Shown here: positions 40,701-45,571 of the stretch, one piece after another
Layout: the number at the start of each line of letters is the position of its first letter
Numbering within the stretch: the first letter of the stretch is position 1
NCBI RefSeq assembly: GCF_028583425.1
Contig: NC_072806.1
Span: 38,858,001 to 38,922,000, forward strand
Length of the DNA: 64,000 nucleotides
From: Eublepharis macularius
Taxonomy: Eukaryota > Chordata > Lepidosauria > Squamata > Eublepharidae
Direction: 5' to 3'
The notes under the pieces: generated by a model
Seen by the model: only the letters and a program-made list of their open reading frames with translations
What the model was told of the DNA's origin: nothing
Databases searched by the model: none
Position numbers and translations under genes: made by a program

Positions 40701-43069
40701 TTCTCCCAAATGACCGGAGCCCAAAGCTGGTAACAATAAAATCATCACAACACACGCGTCTAAAAGAACAGAATGAAAACACCCAGTGAAGTCACGACAG
40801 CCGGGCTTCGCATTGGGGTCTCCTGACCCTGGTCTGACCTGCTAACCACTACCTCTCCCTGCCCCCCCCTTTAGGAATTGGGCACGCATGCCAAGGATTG
40901 AAGAGCACTGCTGATGCTGTTGGTTGCTGATTACGGTTAAGGCAAAGGGCCCCGTAAGCTCTTTGGACTATTGTGGCCTCCCCGTTCTGGTGCTTTTCTG
41001 AGCCCTGCTCTTCTTTTAACTGCAACTGTCCATTACTAACTCTGTTTTCTCTCTTTTGCCTTCTGTCTTCTTATAGGTTGTAGCTACTGGTGCAATAGCA
41101 GGCATGCATGCTTCCTTGTCTCCTAACCTACTTAGCAACGTGGACAACCTCCCCACACATACGCACTGCTCGCACAGTGTTGCCACTCTTTATCCCCTGG
41201 GATGGCACCCAATGCTTCTATGACTTCCCCTTTTCCCCCCTGCCTCTGCTGTCGGTGTGGGCTGCTAACTTGAAATAACCGTTCCCATCAACAAGGACTG
41301 TGTTGCTCTACTAACAAGACTGGGAGCCCAAATGTTGCCCCTCTACTTCTGAAGTCTCTTCAACCAACTGTAAAATGTGTTGCTGTATCTCTTCCCCTTC
41401 CCACTGCACTGCTTTCTTCTTGGAATAACCCTGGTGGTTATTTCTCTGAACTTTTACTACCAGAATTGTAAGCAAGGCATAAACAAGACCAACCAGCATT
41501 GTGTGCTTGTGTTTTGTATGAGATTTCTGTAAAAAAAAAAAAAAAAAGTGTCATTTGTACATCTGTTTGGCTGGTCAAAAGAACACAGAGTTGCTCAGTT
41601 CTAAAGTTGTAGCTTCCTTTGAGATAATATCTGATGCATCCTTTTCTCCCCTCCCAAATGTAAGTGGTGAAAAACAGGGCTGTTGTGCATTTAAAGAAAT
41701 CTTAGTCATTTAATTGTGTGGGGTTTGGTTGACTTGATTGATGAATTGATTTGTCTCTGCATGCATTTGTTAAACCACATGTTTTAAGGAAGGTGGGGTT
41801 AGTTTCTAGGTGATGCACATGGACCTCGTAGCCATTTTCTTAAAAAGACATTGGCCGTTTTCACACTGCTTACCGGCTACGGAACATTGTGCCAAGCTCC
41901 TGGAATGACGCTGTCGCGCCAGGAAGACTCTGTCATTCCGCGAGCTTGGCACGATGTTCTGTGGCCAGTAAGCAGTTTGAAAACAGCTGTTCACTCCCAT
42001 ATGTGAGATAAATACTTCTCTGTATGTTTGCACATTGCATGGTGGGCATCATCTTGGAAGAGGCATTCCCTCCTGTGTGTGAGAGAGAAGGGGGGATACT
42101 TATCTCTTCATTGATATCTCCCATAGCAGGCGTCATAGAAAAGGCACTCCTTATGTATGAAAGAATGGGAAATGCTTCTTGTGCTGTTTCTATAAGCACT
42201 TGCTTTTTAAAAAAGCAGCCGCGTTGTTAATCAGGGCTACCTTTTGAGCTGACCAGAATATGTGTAATTGATTCAGTCCAACCAATGGACTTACTTTCAC
42301 AACCATTCCCCCTACCATCACAATAATTAATGGCGCAATAGAGAACCATGGGCTCTTTGGAGGAAAGGCAGGATAAAAGGGGGCTTGATCTTCTGAAGTA
42401 TGGTGAGAGTTCTGGAGGCAGCTGTCTCATGAGAGATAAATTTGGGGTTGCTGTAAGTAATGCCAGAGTGGTTGGGGGGACAGATCTGATCTGACGTACA
42501 GTGGGGCAGGATCCAGAAAGCACTTCAAAGTTCGGGAAGTTCTTCAAGCTCCACTGAAATAAAGAATTGGTGTAGGAGAATTGCCCTGTGAGTCGTGTTC
42601 CAAGTTAACCTGGAGGGATTTGTGCATAAGGCAAAATTGGTCTGTTTCTTTTTTCTGCAAGTACATTTGATCAGAAAGTCAGTGTGTGCAGGCATTCACA
42701 GTGCAATAAACGCTCCCCACCCAGTCTGGTGTTTCAGGGCGAACACGGTTCTCTTTTCTGTGAGATAATATATAAACAGGAAGAACATTTTAGATGAAAA
42801 AAACCCAAGTCTTCTAAATGGGAAGCTAAATTCTGCAGCTCTCTGTTCGGTGACCCCACCTTTTCGCTTTCTCTGCTAAAACCAGCTTGTGCCAGGGCCG
42901 CTCTTCTCTTTCCCTTTTGAACAATGATTCAAAGTGTAACCGCATAATTTATTTTTTCTTCATCTCCCTCCCTCCCTCCCTTTCCTTCAGCGTGAACAGT
43001 AGCAAAGTTGTCATCCGATTCGAACGGTTTGGCTTGGGAGATTTGGAATCAAGCAATCAAAAGATCTAG
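4679..43069 (+). CDS. KSR1: KSR1, kinase suppressor of Ras 1 (3' part, 15 coding exons)
   Basis: Exons joined in phase: 4679-4739, 6607-6690, 8357-8418, 8529-8635, 10616-10784, 12235-12276, 14564-14618, 17797-17845, 20533-20915, 22165-22261, 24786-24919, 26288-26419, 31911-32046, 33581-33714, 42991-43069. Together they encode about 573 C-terminal residues. The order is: C1 zinc domain, 14-3-3 site ([10 protein letters not shown]), Ser/Pro-rich segment ending in FxFP, acidic linker, pseudokinase domain, short C-terminal tail. KSR1 is known as a scaffold for RAF, MEK and ERK. The lysine of the usual VAIK is arginine (VAIR), the HRD motif is HKD, and DFG and APE are kept, all KSR hallmarks. VAIR plus the FxFP segment favours KSR1 over KSR2, and the LGALS9 neighbour agrees. 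The N-terminal CA1 region and the exon before 4679 are upstream of the window. All splice sites are GT-AG and no exon is broken. The identity is near certain. Confidence 0.97.
5810..6310 (-). repeat. LINE-like repeat (GGCATTTCACAAATGAGG...GAGAAAGCCCTG block)
   Basis: An A-rich stretch (5870-6000) is followed by AAGGGCATTTCACAAATGAG and ACTGAGAAAGCCCTGTCTTT. The same blocks, diverged, recur at 49880-50640, so this is a dispersed repeat, probably the minus strand of an L2-type LINE. Confidence 0.5.
6607..6690 (+). CDS. KSR1: KSR1 exon: first half of C1 zinc domain
   Basis: Acceptor cctcag, donor gtgagc. It reads [20 protein letters not shown] then GVKCKHC, supplying two CxxC pairs of the C1 (atypical, non-phorbol-ester) domain that directs KSR1 to the membrane. 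The Arg codon is split at each end, in phase with its neighbours. Confidence 0.95.
6920..7060 (-). mobile_element. CR1 LINE 3' end, - strand
   Basis: TCACAGAATCACACTGGGTT, then CCATCTAGTCCAACCCCCTG and CATCCAGCCTCTTCTTGAAA: the inverse of the CR1 3' end. Confidence 0.88.
7295..7425 (+). mobile_element. CR1 LINE 3' end, + strand
   Basis: CACTGGCAGTTTTCCAGAAG...GGGCAGGGGGTTGGACTAGA...CCCCTTCTAACTCCGTGATT and a TCTGT end. It faces the opposite-strand CR1 at 6920. Confidence 0.85.
7498..7690 (-). repeat. tRNA-derived SINE, - strand
   Basis: ATGGAGCTGCCTTATGCTGA...GGTTAAGCCTGGGACCTTCT...GGTGCTCTACCACGGTGCCA; same type as 23425. Confidence 0.72.
8357..8418 (+). CDS. KSR1: KSR1 exon: second half of C1 zinc domain
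   Basis: Acceptor ttttgcag, donor gtaagt. It reads (R)[20 protein letters not shown], which gives the remaining Cys-His-Cys-Cys ligands of the C1 domain. The exon ends one base into a Leu codon. Only about 107-110 bases of intron separate it from the next exon. Confidence 0.95.
8529..8635 (+). CDS. KSR1: KSR1 exon: 14-3-3 / C-TAK1 site
   Basis: It reads (L)[19 protein letters not shown] and continues to LPKALTKK at the gtactt donor. RTESVPS matches the phosphoserine 14-3-3 site of KSR1 that C-TAK1 phosphorylates (mouse Ser392 by memory). Two tandem acceptors (cag at 8525, tag at 8528) are possible. The downstream one keeps the length I recall for mammals; the upstream one adds one Val. Confidence 0.93.
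9138..9346. mobile_element. Palindromic repeat (GAGTCCAGTAGCACC family) with 12-bp TSD
   Basis: The arms GAGTCCAGTAGCACCTTTAA... and their inverse complement pair over about 75 bases each. The tail TACTACAGATGAACAGGGCT ends CTCCTCTG. The direct repeat AGTCTTAATACA flanks it at 9126-9137 and 9347-9358. The centre contains CTGATGA, a 5-bp hairpin and (G/A)AAA. Other copies are at 13986, 18640, 20080, 24255, 26545, 52425 and 52700. Confidence 0.8.
9359..9605 (+). repeat. Sauria-type tRNA SINE, full length
   Basis: Head GAGCCAGTTTGATGTAGTGG with A-box (TAGTGGTTAAGAG) and B-box (GGTTTGATTCC), body CAGCTGGGTGACC...GTCAGTCACAGCTCTC, then AAACCGCTCTGAGTGGGC...GGGCGGTATATAAATTGAAT and a (GTT)n tail. 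This organisation is that of Sauria SINEs. Confidence 0.85.
10315..10475 (-). repeat. tRNA-derived SINE, - strand, diverged
   Basis: CTTAGACTGAGCCAGACCTT...GGGTTTGAACCTGGGACTTT; the same type as 23425 with more decay. Confidence 0.6.
10616..10784 (+). CDS. KSR1: KSR1 exon: Ser/Thr/Pro-rich CA4 segment with FxFP
   Basis: Acceptor ctttcag, donor gtattt. It reads [20 protein letters not shown] and continues through a Ser/Pro-rich stretch to [14 protein letters not shown] fits the FxFP (DEF) docking motif by which KSR1 binds active ERK. The exon ends one base into the next codon. Confidence 0.94.
11150..11300 (+). repeat. Possible hAT-type MITE fragment
   Basis: CCAGTGTTTCTCAAACTACC followed by GTGGGACCCACTTCTT resembles the opening of the widespread CAGTGGTTCTCAA.C...GGG.CCCACT elements. 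The far end is not found. Confidence 0.35.
12235..12276 (+). CDS. KSR1: KSR1 42-base exon after FxFP
   Basis: This short exon has a strong CT tract (cttccttccttcc) before a purine-rich aaaaag acceptor, and a gtgagt donor. It reads (A)[13 protein letters not shown], closely like the mammalian segment, and ends in a second FxFP-like motif (FIFP). Phase matches on both sides. Confidence 0.92.
12885..13125 (+). repeat. tRNA-derived SINE, + strand
   Basis: GAAGTGGCTAGAGTGTTGGG...GGGCGACCTTTGACCAGTCA...GGATAAAATGGAGAAGAGGA: head, body and tail of the GGATAAAATGGAG-type SINE. Confidence 0.7.
13130..13348 (-). repeat. tRNA-derived SINE, - strand
   Basis: GGGGACCCAGAGTGGCTTAC, CAACAACCCTGTGAGGTAGG, ACTGGCCCAAGGTCACCCAG, GGATTTGAACCTGGGTCTCC and the inverse A-box region. 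It is arranged tail to tail with the SINE just before it. Confidence 0.78.
13986..14045 (+). repeat. Half palindromic repeat (GAGTCCAG family)
   Basis: Only the left arm GAAAAGAGTCCAGCAGCACT ... CATAAGCTTTC is kept. It then passes into unrelated sequence with a small ACACAGG/CCTGTGT hairpin. Confidence 0.7.
14564..14618 (+). CDS. KSR1: KSR1 55-base linker exon
   Basis: Acceptor ttctatag, donor gtaagt. It reads (E)[17 protein letters not shown]. Conservation to mammals is weak here, as expected for this linker. It is called because both splice sites are good and its phase (enters +1, leaves +2) bridges the neighbouring exons. Confidence 0.85.
14833..15015 (+). repeat. tRNA-derived SINE, + strand
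   Basis: GGTGTAGTAATTAAAGTGGT...GGGTTCAGATCTCCACTCTG...GATAAAATTGGGAAGGAGCC; diverged. Confidence 0.65.
15065..15148 (-). repeat. SINE, 3' part, split by L1 insertion
   Basis: TTTACCCCACC...GGGGAGCC...GTCACATCATTCTCCTCTCCATTTC is the tail part (minus strand) of the tRNA-derived SINE seen also at 13125, 55925 and 57825. It continues on the other side of the L1 at 16697. Confidence 0.75.
15149..16696 (-). mobile_element. ORF1-only L1 element (HAL1-like) with TSD
   Basis: On the minus strand: a GC-rich leader of about 400 bases (16696-16289), an intact ORF1, then about 220 bases ending in an A-rich tail (T-rich at 15149-15190 on +). No ORF2 is present. An 18-bp direct repeat CATTCTCCTCTCCATTTC flanks it at 15131-15148 and 16697-16714, the footprint of L1 target-primed insertion. 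It sits in an older minus-strand SINE. Confidence 0.88.
15371..16288 (-). CDS. L1 ORF1p-like protein, intact 305 codons
   Basis: It starts [20 protein letters not shown]. Residues about 20-100 have heptad-like spacing of hydrophobic residues (coiled coil). An RRM-like part follows with [12 protein letters not shown], then the C-terminal domain with [20 protein letters not shown], all in the order of L1 ORF1 RNA-binding chaperones. The C-terminus is Glu- then Arg-rich ([10 protein letters not shown]). The open frame suggests a fairly young insertion or purifying selection on the family. Whether it is transcribed cannot be judged. Confidence 0.85.
   Translation of the reverse strand: MATKKQSPAMSKLVMAMLQRKGETLEEMVRRAVFEAMQPFVAKLNEMGQKVDSVESEVKTIKETASGAEQSARENVVLMKATSKEVKLLENQIIGLQVDRAQTVLRLQNVKEEQSENLKDLVSELLASFAKATKVELKSDILEVRRTSSKYAMKHQLPREIIIDFSSKKTRDTILYNSYNVDLDYLGNKVKILKNVPFLARKRRFKYKRLAAFLRKCEVKYKWLFPEGIWFRYKDQTYKLTWEVQLRDFLFNHQEFQQEESPKSEGESGGEEGTSAAIVAAQRELRPRRRGGWGEDLILNVVCIV
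16697..16825 (-). repeat. SINE, 5' part, split by L1 insertion
   Basis: It continues the SINE: CAACAATCTTGTGAGGGAGG, then a degraded B-box region (ACTCAAAACCCAAGTCC) and head. The first 18 bases are the second TSD copy. Confidence 0.75.
17797..17845 (+). CDS. KSR1: KSR1 49-base acidic linker exon
   Basis: Acceptor tttctcaagcag, donor gtgagt. It reads (K)[16 protein letters not shown], the first part of the acidic linker ahead of the kinase-like domain. The phase fits exactly. Confidence 0.87.
18400..19640. other. Low-complexity A/C-rich intron stretch
   Basis: (AAAT)n at 18402-18426, then a purine-poor A+C-rich plus strand (ACAACA, CCCCC runs) to about 19440, and poly-C/poly-G tracts at 19150 and 19590. 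Apart from the palindromic repeat at 18640 no known element is recognised. It may be one long diverged repeat starting near 18037. Confidence 0.5.
18640..18795. repeat. Palindromic repeat (GAGTCCAG family), left arm truncated
   Basis: Centre CTGACGA-A-GAGAG-loop-TTCTT-GAAAGC, then the right arm to GGACTCTTTACTATTTTGC and the tail CAGCTAACTCCTCTGG. The left arm is reduced to its inner third. Confidence 0.75.
19660..19835. repeat. AT-rich imperfect inverted repeat
   Basis: CTTGAGTATGCTGAATAT and ATATTCAGCATACTCAAATA form inverted arms around CCAAATAAGATACTATTCGG, with weaker pairing outwards. Probably part of a fold-back element in the KSR1 intron. Confidence 0.5.
20080..20165 (+). repeat. Half palindromic repeat (GAGTCCAG family)
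   Basis: Left arm AAAAAGAGTCCAGTAGCACC through GCTTTCGAGAATCAAGTTCT; the second arm is absent. Confidence 0.7.
20533..20915 (+). CDS. KSR1: KSR1 exon: acidic linker and pseudokinase N-lobe
   Basis: The longest exon here (383 bases). It reads [20 protein letters not shown], then [20 protein letters not shown], then the glycine-rich loop GQGRWGKV (from 20713) and VAIRLLE. The Arg codon at 20770-20772 replaces the catalytic lysine found in RAF kinases. It ends with [17 protein letters not shown] at a split codon. Donor gtaagg. The N-lobe contacts RAF in the known KSR-RAF dimer. Confidence 0.97.
20916..22164. other. KSR1 intron without recognised elements
   Basis: No SINE, LINE or hairpin is recognised. 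The ORFs of 60-130 codons here have no recognisable domains. Confidence 0.5.
22165..22261 (+). CDS. KSR1: KSR1 exon: hinge and start of C-lobe
   Basis: Acceptor ctattttag, donor gtgaga. It reads [20 protein letters not shown] and then [12 protein letters not shown], the hinge and alpha-D/alpha-E region. It starts by completing the split Ser codon. Confidence 0.95.
23425..23640 (-). repeat. tRNA-derived SINE, - strand, near full length
   Basis: On the minus strand: GGCTCAGTGGTAGAGCATCA (A-box), then AAGGTCTCAGGTTCAATCCC (B-box), body, and GGGCCAGGGGTCTGATTCAG. It retains the tRNA-like head best of all copies of this type. Confidence 0.8.
24255..24445. repeat. Palindromic repeat, GAGTCCAGTGGCACC subfamily
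   Basis: The arms TTGAGTCCAGTGGCACCTTA and TAAGGTGCTACTAGACTCAG pair through most of their length. The centre CCGAAGAAGGGGGC...CTCAAAAGCTTATGCT is a decayed form of the family's core. Confidence 0.72.
24786..24919 (+). CDS. KSR1: KSR1 exon: HKD loop and DFG
   Basis: Acceptor tatttcag, donor gtaatt. It reads [19 protein letters not shown], then [21 protein letters not shown] (24819-24827) stands where active kinases have HRD; the DFG (24876-24884) is intact. Confidence 0.97.
25755..25910 (-). repeat. tRNA-derived SINE, - strand, diverged
   Basis: GGGAAGTCGGTTCTGTTTTG...GCCAAGGACTGATCCAGGGA...GTGTGTGCTTTGCCCCCCGA; the B-box and A-box inverses are recognisable. Confidence 0.58.
26288..26419 (+). 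CDS. KSR1: KSR1 exon: activation segment and APE
   Basis: Acceptor ggcatcag, donor gtaagg. It reads [20 protein letters not shown] and then [20 protein letters not shown], containing WLCYLAPE, the KSR form of the APE motif, which forms part of the MEK-binding face. Confidence 0.96.
26545..26745. repeat. Palindromic repeat, GTAGCTGTGTTGGTCTG subfamily
   Basis: It starts GTGGGTAGCTGTGTTGGTCT, the inverse of the tail in other copies. The centre reads CTGATGA-A-GGGAG-CTCTCA-CTCTC-GAAAGC, and the closing arm TTGAGGTGCAACCAGATC. The core is the best preserved of this subfamily. Confidence 0.7.
26765..26990 (+). mobile_element. L2-like LINE remnant
   Basis: CATTACCAGATGTCTCTCCC, GGTATGGTGGCCGAGGGGCC and GGCAGGCCGTTTCACCAGGG resemble the RT C-terminal tail of L2-type elements. 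Weak evidence. Confidence 0.35.
27622..28328 (+). mobile_element. LTR of a gypsy-like or retrovirus-like element
   Basis: The stretch begins TGTCGTGGGGC and ends GCCCGCGACA, inverted TG...CA termini. A CT/TGGAC-rich end (GGACTGCCTGACC, TCTGGACTCTGG) leads up to it. Directly after comes AAGGAGCATTGGCGCTGAAT, which looks like a tRNA primer-binding site. The only LTR copy in the window. A 143-codon open frame (27611-28042, Pro/Gln/Ala-rich) overlaps the LTR and is probably not a protein gene. Confidence 0.65.
28329..29790 (+). pseudogene. Degenerate gag-like region after the LTR
   Basis: No long frame survives. Pieces such as [20 protein letters not shown] (28659 on) resemble the Gln-rich start of gypsy-type gag proteins. 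No protease, RT or integrase motif is found, and no 3' LTR follows, so most of the element is deleted. The 3' limit is a guess. Confidence 0.45.
29800..31784. other. KSR1 intron without recognised elements
   Basis: The stretch includes a GC-rich block at 30770-31080 with CAGCCTCCCAG repeats and a (CA)n run at 31000. No coding or clear mobile element is recognised. Confidence 0.45.
31785..31890 (+). repeat. SINE head fragment before KSR1 exon
   Basis: CTAGTACGAGTCTAGGATGA...CACTCAGCCACGAAACTCAC...GGCCCTGGGCCAGTCAT is a tRNA-derived SINE head. It stops just before the pyrimidine tract of the exon at 31911. Confidence 0.6.
31911..32046 (+). CDS. KSR1: KSR1 exon: C-lobe
   Basis: Acceptor tttttcccag, donor gtaagt. 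It reads (G)[20 protein letters not shown] and then [20 protein letters not shown], ending in phase 0 after KEVG. SINE sequence lies within about 25 bases of the tract on the 5' side and within about 20 bases of the donor on the 3' side. Confidence 0.95.
32062..32290 (+). repeat. Sauria-type tRNA SINE next to KSR1 donor
   Basis: Same family as 9359 (CTGTTTGGTGTCGTGGTTAA ... AAGTTGTCCTGAAGGGTGGT). It starts about 16 bases after the exon that ends at 32046. Confidence 0.82.
32455..32630 (+). repeat. tRNA-derived SINE fragment, + strand
   Basis: GGGAGTCCTGTGTTCAAATC...CAGTCAGCCATGAAGCTTAT...GATAAAATAGAG; the start of the head is missing. Confidence 0.6.
32860..33115 (-). mobile_element. L1 ORF2 C-terminal remnant, - strand
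   Basis: The minus-strand frame includes [20 protein letters not shown], the pattern of the cysteine-rich C-terminal tail of L1 ORF2 (.D..H..W.CP....FW..V). Only this short tail is kept. Confidence 0.6.
33581..33714 (+). CDS. KSR1: KSR1 exon: end of pseudokinase domain
   Basis: Acceptor gccttccag, donor gtacgt. It reads [20 protein letters not shown] and then [19 protein letters not shown], ending two bases into a codon (GA-). That codon becomes Asp with the exon at 42991 or Glu with the exon at 41077. Confidence 0.95.
33846..34773. mobile_element. Non-autonomous DNA transposon with AGGGGTG.GCA ends
   Basis: Left end AGGGGTGAGCAC, right end TGCACACCCCTGGG: near-matching terminal inverted repeats. 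CTTGAAT occurs just outside both ends (33839 and 34776), consistent with a 7-8 bp TSD after small loss at the left end, which would suit a hAT-type element. No transposase is seen. A similar left end occurs at 18037. Confidence 0.5.
34895..35065 (+). repeat. tRNA-derived SINE, + strand
   Basis: GAGTCCTGGGTTCAAATCCC, then GTCTAACCTGCCTCAAAGGG and TTGTTGTAAGGAGAAAATAA. It lies just before the copia 5' LTR. Confidence 0.65.
35193..35591 (+). repeat. Copia 5' LTR
   Basis: It begins TGTTGGGATTTTACAAGTGT and ends GCTCCAACA. The 3' copy at 40088 differs by eye at roughly one base in twenty plus small indels, so the insertion is not recent. Confidence 0.9.
35869..36096 (+). pseudogene. Copia gag 5' part, broken
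   Basis: An ATG at 35869 opens a frame rich in Glu and Lys that stops at 36030. Further in-frame stops lie before the long frame at 36097. This is the usual place of gag, so the start of gag appears damaged by frameshift or deletion. Confidence 0.55.
36097..37500 (+). pseudogene. Copia gag-protease-integrase N-part
   Basis: 467 codons. In order: a gag domain (W-x-L-E-x-R-Y region), a CCHC zinc knuckle [14 protein letters not shown] (about residues 152-165), a protease-like site [10 protein letters not shown] in which the catalytic D-S/T-G is altered, the integrase HHCC zinc domain (WHCRLGH ... [10 protein letters not shown]) and the first catalytic Asp (YSDVIGP). The reading frame is lost at the end, in the integrase core. 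Confidence 0.88.
37490..38893 (+). pseudogene. Copia integrase core and reverse transcriptase N-part
   Basis: A different frame from the preceding one. It supplies the rest of the integrase core (FTDNGTEY with the second Asp; [19 protein letters not shown] with the Glu) and a hydrophilic spacer. The RT fingers and palm follow ([20 protein letters not shown], then [12 protein letters not shown]). It ends at TAG 38891-38893, just before the RT active site. Confidence 0.9.
38894..39505 (+). pseudogene. Copia RT active site and RNase H N-part
   Basis: Same frame as the preceding block, after one in-frame TAG. It carries the RT catalytic FVDD, then [16 protein letters not shown], and the RNase H start with YMDADW and STTEAEY. 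Coding similarity stops at about 39505 where a LINE tail is inserted. Confidence 0.88.
39506..39772 (-). mobile_element. LINE 3' end inserted in copia RNase H
   Basis: Read on the minus strand, a short hydrophobic RT-tail-like peptide ([20 protein letters not shown] style) is followed by an AT-rich 3' end with CCAATAAAGG and a TTGA/CTGA-type tail. This is the design of CR1/Rex1-clade LINE 3' ends. It splits the copia RNase H frame, so it arrived after the copia element. Confidence 0.6.
39773..40040 (+). pseudogene. Copia RNase H C-part
   Basis: After the LINE insert the copia frame resumes with [44 protein letters not shown] and VADILTKPL, ending at TGA about 40037. Together with the piece before the insert this is the whole RNase H domain. 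The polypurine tract and 3' LTR follow directly. Confidence 0.88.
40088..40515 (+). repeat. Copia 3' LTR
   Basis: It begins TGTTGGAATTTTACAAGTGT and ends TTATCCAACA. Compared with the 5' LTR it has about 19 extra bases just before the terminal CCAACA. Its own late AATAAA-like signal is weak. Confidence 0.88.
40675..40865 (-). repeat. Old tRNA-derived SINE, - strand
   Basis: CACCTTTCTCCCAAATGACC...AACAATAAAATCATCACAAC...GGGTCTCCTGACCCTGGTCT...CTAACCACTACCTCTCC; diverged. Confidence 0.5.
41077..41083 (+). CDS. KSR1: KSR1 alternative C-terminal exon (coding part)
   Basis: A strong pyrimidine tract (ttttctctcttttgccttctgtcttc) precedes ttatag at 41076. Joined to the GA- at 33714 the exon reads Glu-Leu-stop, so the protein would end KSAEL. 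I recall that one mammalian KSR1 isoform ends this way while another carries the INSSKV... tail. The far boundary is unknown: AATAAA hexamers at 42558 and 42705 would allow a terminal exon. A spliced cassette is equally possible. Confidence 0.6.
41854..41987. mobile_element. Fold-back MITE between the two KSR1 C-terminal exons
   Basis: The arms GGCCGTTTTCACACTGCTTA and GTAAGCAGTTTGAAAACAGC pair almost throughout, including CCAAGCTC...GGAATGAC near the centre. One hairpin of about 134 bases. No coding. Confidence 0.72.
42991..43069 (+). CDS. KSR1: KSR1 last coding exon
   Basis: Acceptor tttccttcag after a (CCCT)n-like tract. It reads (D)[20 protein letters not shown] and then SNQKI followed by TAG at 43067-43069. 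This is the long-tail C-terminus, close to the mammalian ...[14 protein letters not shown] form. Confidence 0.95.
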
Positions 43070-45365
43070 TCCAGCCTTTTTATGGTTCTTGTTCACACTT
43101 TCTGCCTGCATCATCTGCGAGTTTTTATTTGCAAATTTTCCCAGCATCTTCCCAAATAACAGAAGGAGCGTCACAAGGCATACCTCCGCCCAGGTGGATA
43201 CCCAGTGATGTTTCATACAGATCGTTACGTTTGCTTCTGATGTCTTGAGTTCTGTTGCAGCATCAGCAACTTTACTTAAAAATGTTTACATTATGACTGT
43301 TTTTTCTGTATGAATTTTAATGGTTAATTATAAATGTGATATAAAGCTTTTTATTAAAAAAAACTATTTTTTTGCAAATGTTCAGGTAGCACTGTAAAAA
43401 CAACCTGCTTCATTAATGAGCTTGATATGGTTTAAATTTAGCTTAAACTATTTGAGGTGATGCATTGTGTACCCCCATAGAACATCTGCACTTGCAATTT
43501 AAACCGGTTCCAAATTGGGATAATTGCCTTGGATTGCTCTCCCCGCCCCAGGCAAAAAAATACTGGGAGGGCGGGGGGGATACCGCAGCTCCATGTGCAG
43601 AACGACAATAAATTCCCCAGCTTTTCTTGTCCGAGCATCATAGCAGCTGTGCGGAGTTCGAAAGTGCTTTCAACTTTTTGTGTGGAGAATTCTTAGCTCA
43701 GAGGGAGGCCGGAGTCTACAAGGGCAACTGGAATCGGTATCTCTTGTGTGGGCCTAAGCACTGGATTTAGACATTGGTGTAGAAATCAGTATCTTGGCTG
43801 CTAATTATTTTTAAAAAGTAAGTTTCGAACTCTCATAATTCTTTGTAGAAAAGAAGACAACGATGTGGAGGGTACATGGGCAGAATCTAAACGTCCAGAT
43901 ACTAGGGGAGAGCTACTGGCAGGGTGTCGTGATGCCTCACAGTTGGGTGTCTCTCCCTCGTCGCTGGTGTCTCTTTCCCCTATGGGCCGCCTAAACCGAT
44001 GCCCCCCTTTTCAGCGGTGGTGTGATTTGTGAAACCTGCATTTTTGCGAGCATAAGCTTCACACCAATCTACTGGTTTACCTTAATTCCAGATGCAATTT
44101 TAAAGCCAACTGGATGCTGATTTTTAAAAAATCGAATATGAATTTGATTTAAATCTTCTGCTTTTTCACTGCTGATTTTCCCAGAGCATGGGGGTGTGTG
44201 TGTGGGGGGGGTGGCACTCATTCCCAGTGCGCCTGACATGATGCCTGAAACAAGAGTATCCCTTTATTCCCACCTTAAACGATCCAGGATGAAAAGGAAG
44301 GGGCTGGGGTGGGGGCTTATGAGACAGCAGTGGCTTCCTCCGTTCATCTTTGCTGATCCTGCTAAGCAAAGAAACGGGGAAGTTGTGTTTCTTCAGTCGG
44401 GCATCAAGATTGCTGTGGTCTTAGACTGCAACTACATATGCTGCAGTTACTCAACCTTTTGCTGCAGCATGGTCAGATGCTGTGTTGTAACAATGGTTTG
44501 CCTTGGGATTGCCATGTCTGTGCAGGAAAGCCCAGCAGCAGACGATGATGGTGCGTGGGTGCAGCTCTTACTTCCTCCCCTTTTAGCACTCCCCCCCCCC
44601 ACTGGATGTCAGCTAGTGAAAGAACCCCATTTGAGGGGGGCTGGTTGGCCAGGCTGTGTCCTTTTTGCCAGTCTTGCCACATTATTGTTGCGAATGTTTC
44701 CTTGATGGAAAGACAGAGAAAAATGATGGGCTGGGGAGACATTTAATCCAGGACTCACTGAGTCCCACCCTGTGTTCTTACCCTCTGCCACCCAGACACT
44801 TCCAATTGCTCATCACGAGCTGGGCACAATGGAGGTAGCCTCTCTCCATTTTTAATCCCACCCTCTGATGGTGAGGTAGACTACTCCTGTACATGGAGGG
44901 TCCACTTAGGCTACCATGGCTAATACCATTGATTGAGCTATCCTCCACAGATTTTCTCTTCAGAAGCTGCTGATGAGCAGCAAGTAGTGATGCCTCTTTG
45001 TTTACACTGGTGTAAATCAGGAGTTGTTCCACTTAGGCCAGCAAGCAGGGCGGGGGGAGCCAAATTGTTCCAGACGTGTCGCACAGGGAAAGGGCCCCTG
45101 CCCCCTGTTTGGTTCCTGATTGTTCTGCTGTCCTTGGGACTGTAAGGGAGTGCGTTGGCACTCTGAGGCTGTATCATTTCGGTGTTGAACAAAAACAACC
45201 CCAAGAATAAAAGGGATATAAAAAGAAAATGTGAAGTGCTGCTTGGTCATTAAAGAGATTTTCTTAGCCACAACTTCAACAGTGTATGTAAAATTAAGTC
45301 TGTAATACTAGTGAAAATTGACATTTTTTTTCTTTTCAAATGTAATGTAAACTTTGTACAGTAAA

Positions 45366-45395
45366 TATAAATATATAAATATATAAATATATTTT
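45366..45395 (+). repeat. (AAATATAT)n run in KSR1 3' UTR
   Basis: AAATATAT units repeat about three times near the distal poly(A) signals. Confidence 0.7.
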
Positions 45396-45543
45396 CTATC
45401 AACTGAGTTTGTCTTCCAGAACAGCTATTAATTTAATTTAAAATTGTTAGTATTAACCAAGAGTTCTGTATTCGTTCATGCACCTGGCCAAAAGAAATAG
45501 ACCTGCTAAAGAAATTCTGAATAATTTAGGGTCCTTTTAAGAG

Positions 45544-45571
45544 AATAAAACTTTGCTCTGGTTGAAATAAA
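45544..45571 (+). terminator. Poly(A) signal pair, KSR1 distal 3' end
   Basis: Two AATAAA hexamers, at 45544-45549 and 45566-45571, are followed by a T-rich stretch (45581-45606), the usual arrangement for cleavage and polyadenylation. Position downstream of KSR1 on the same strand supports the assignment. Confidence 0.6.
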
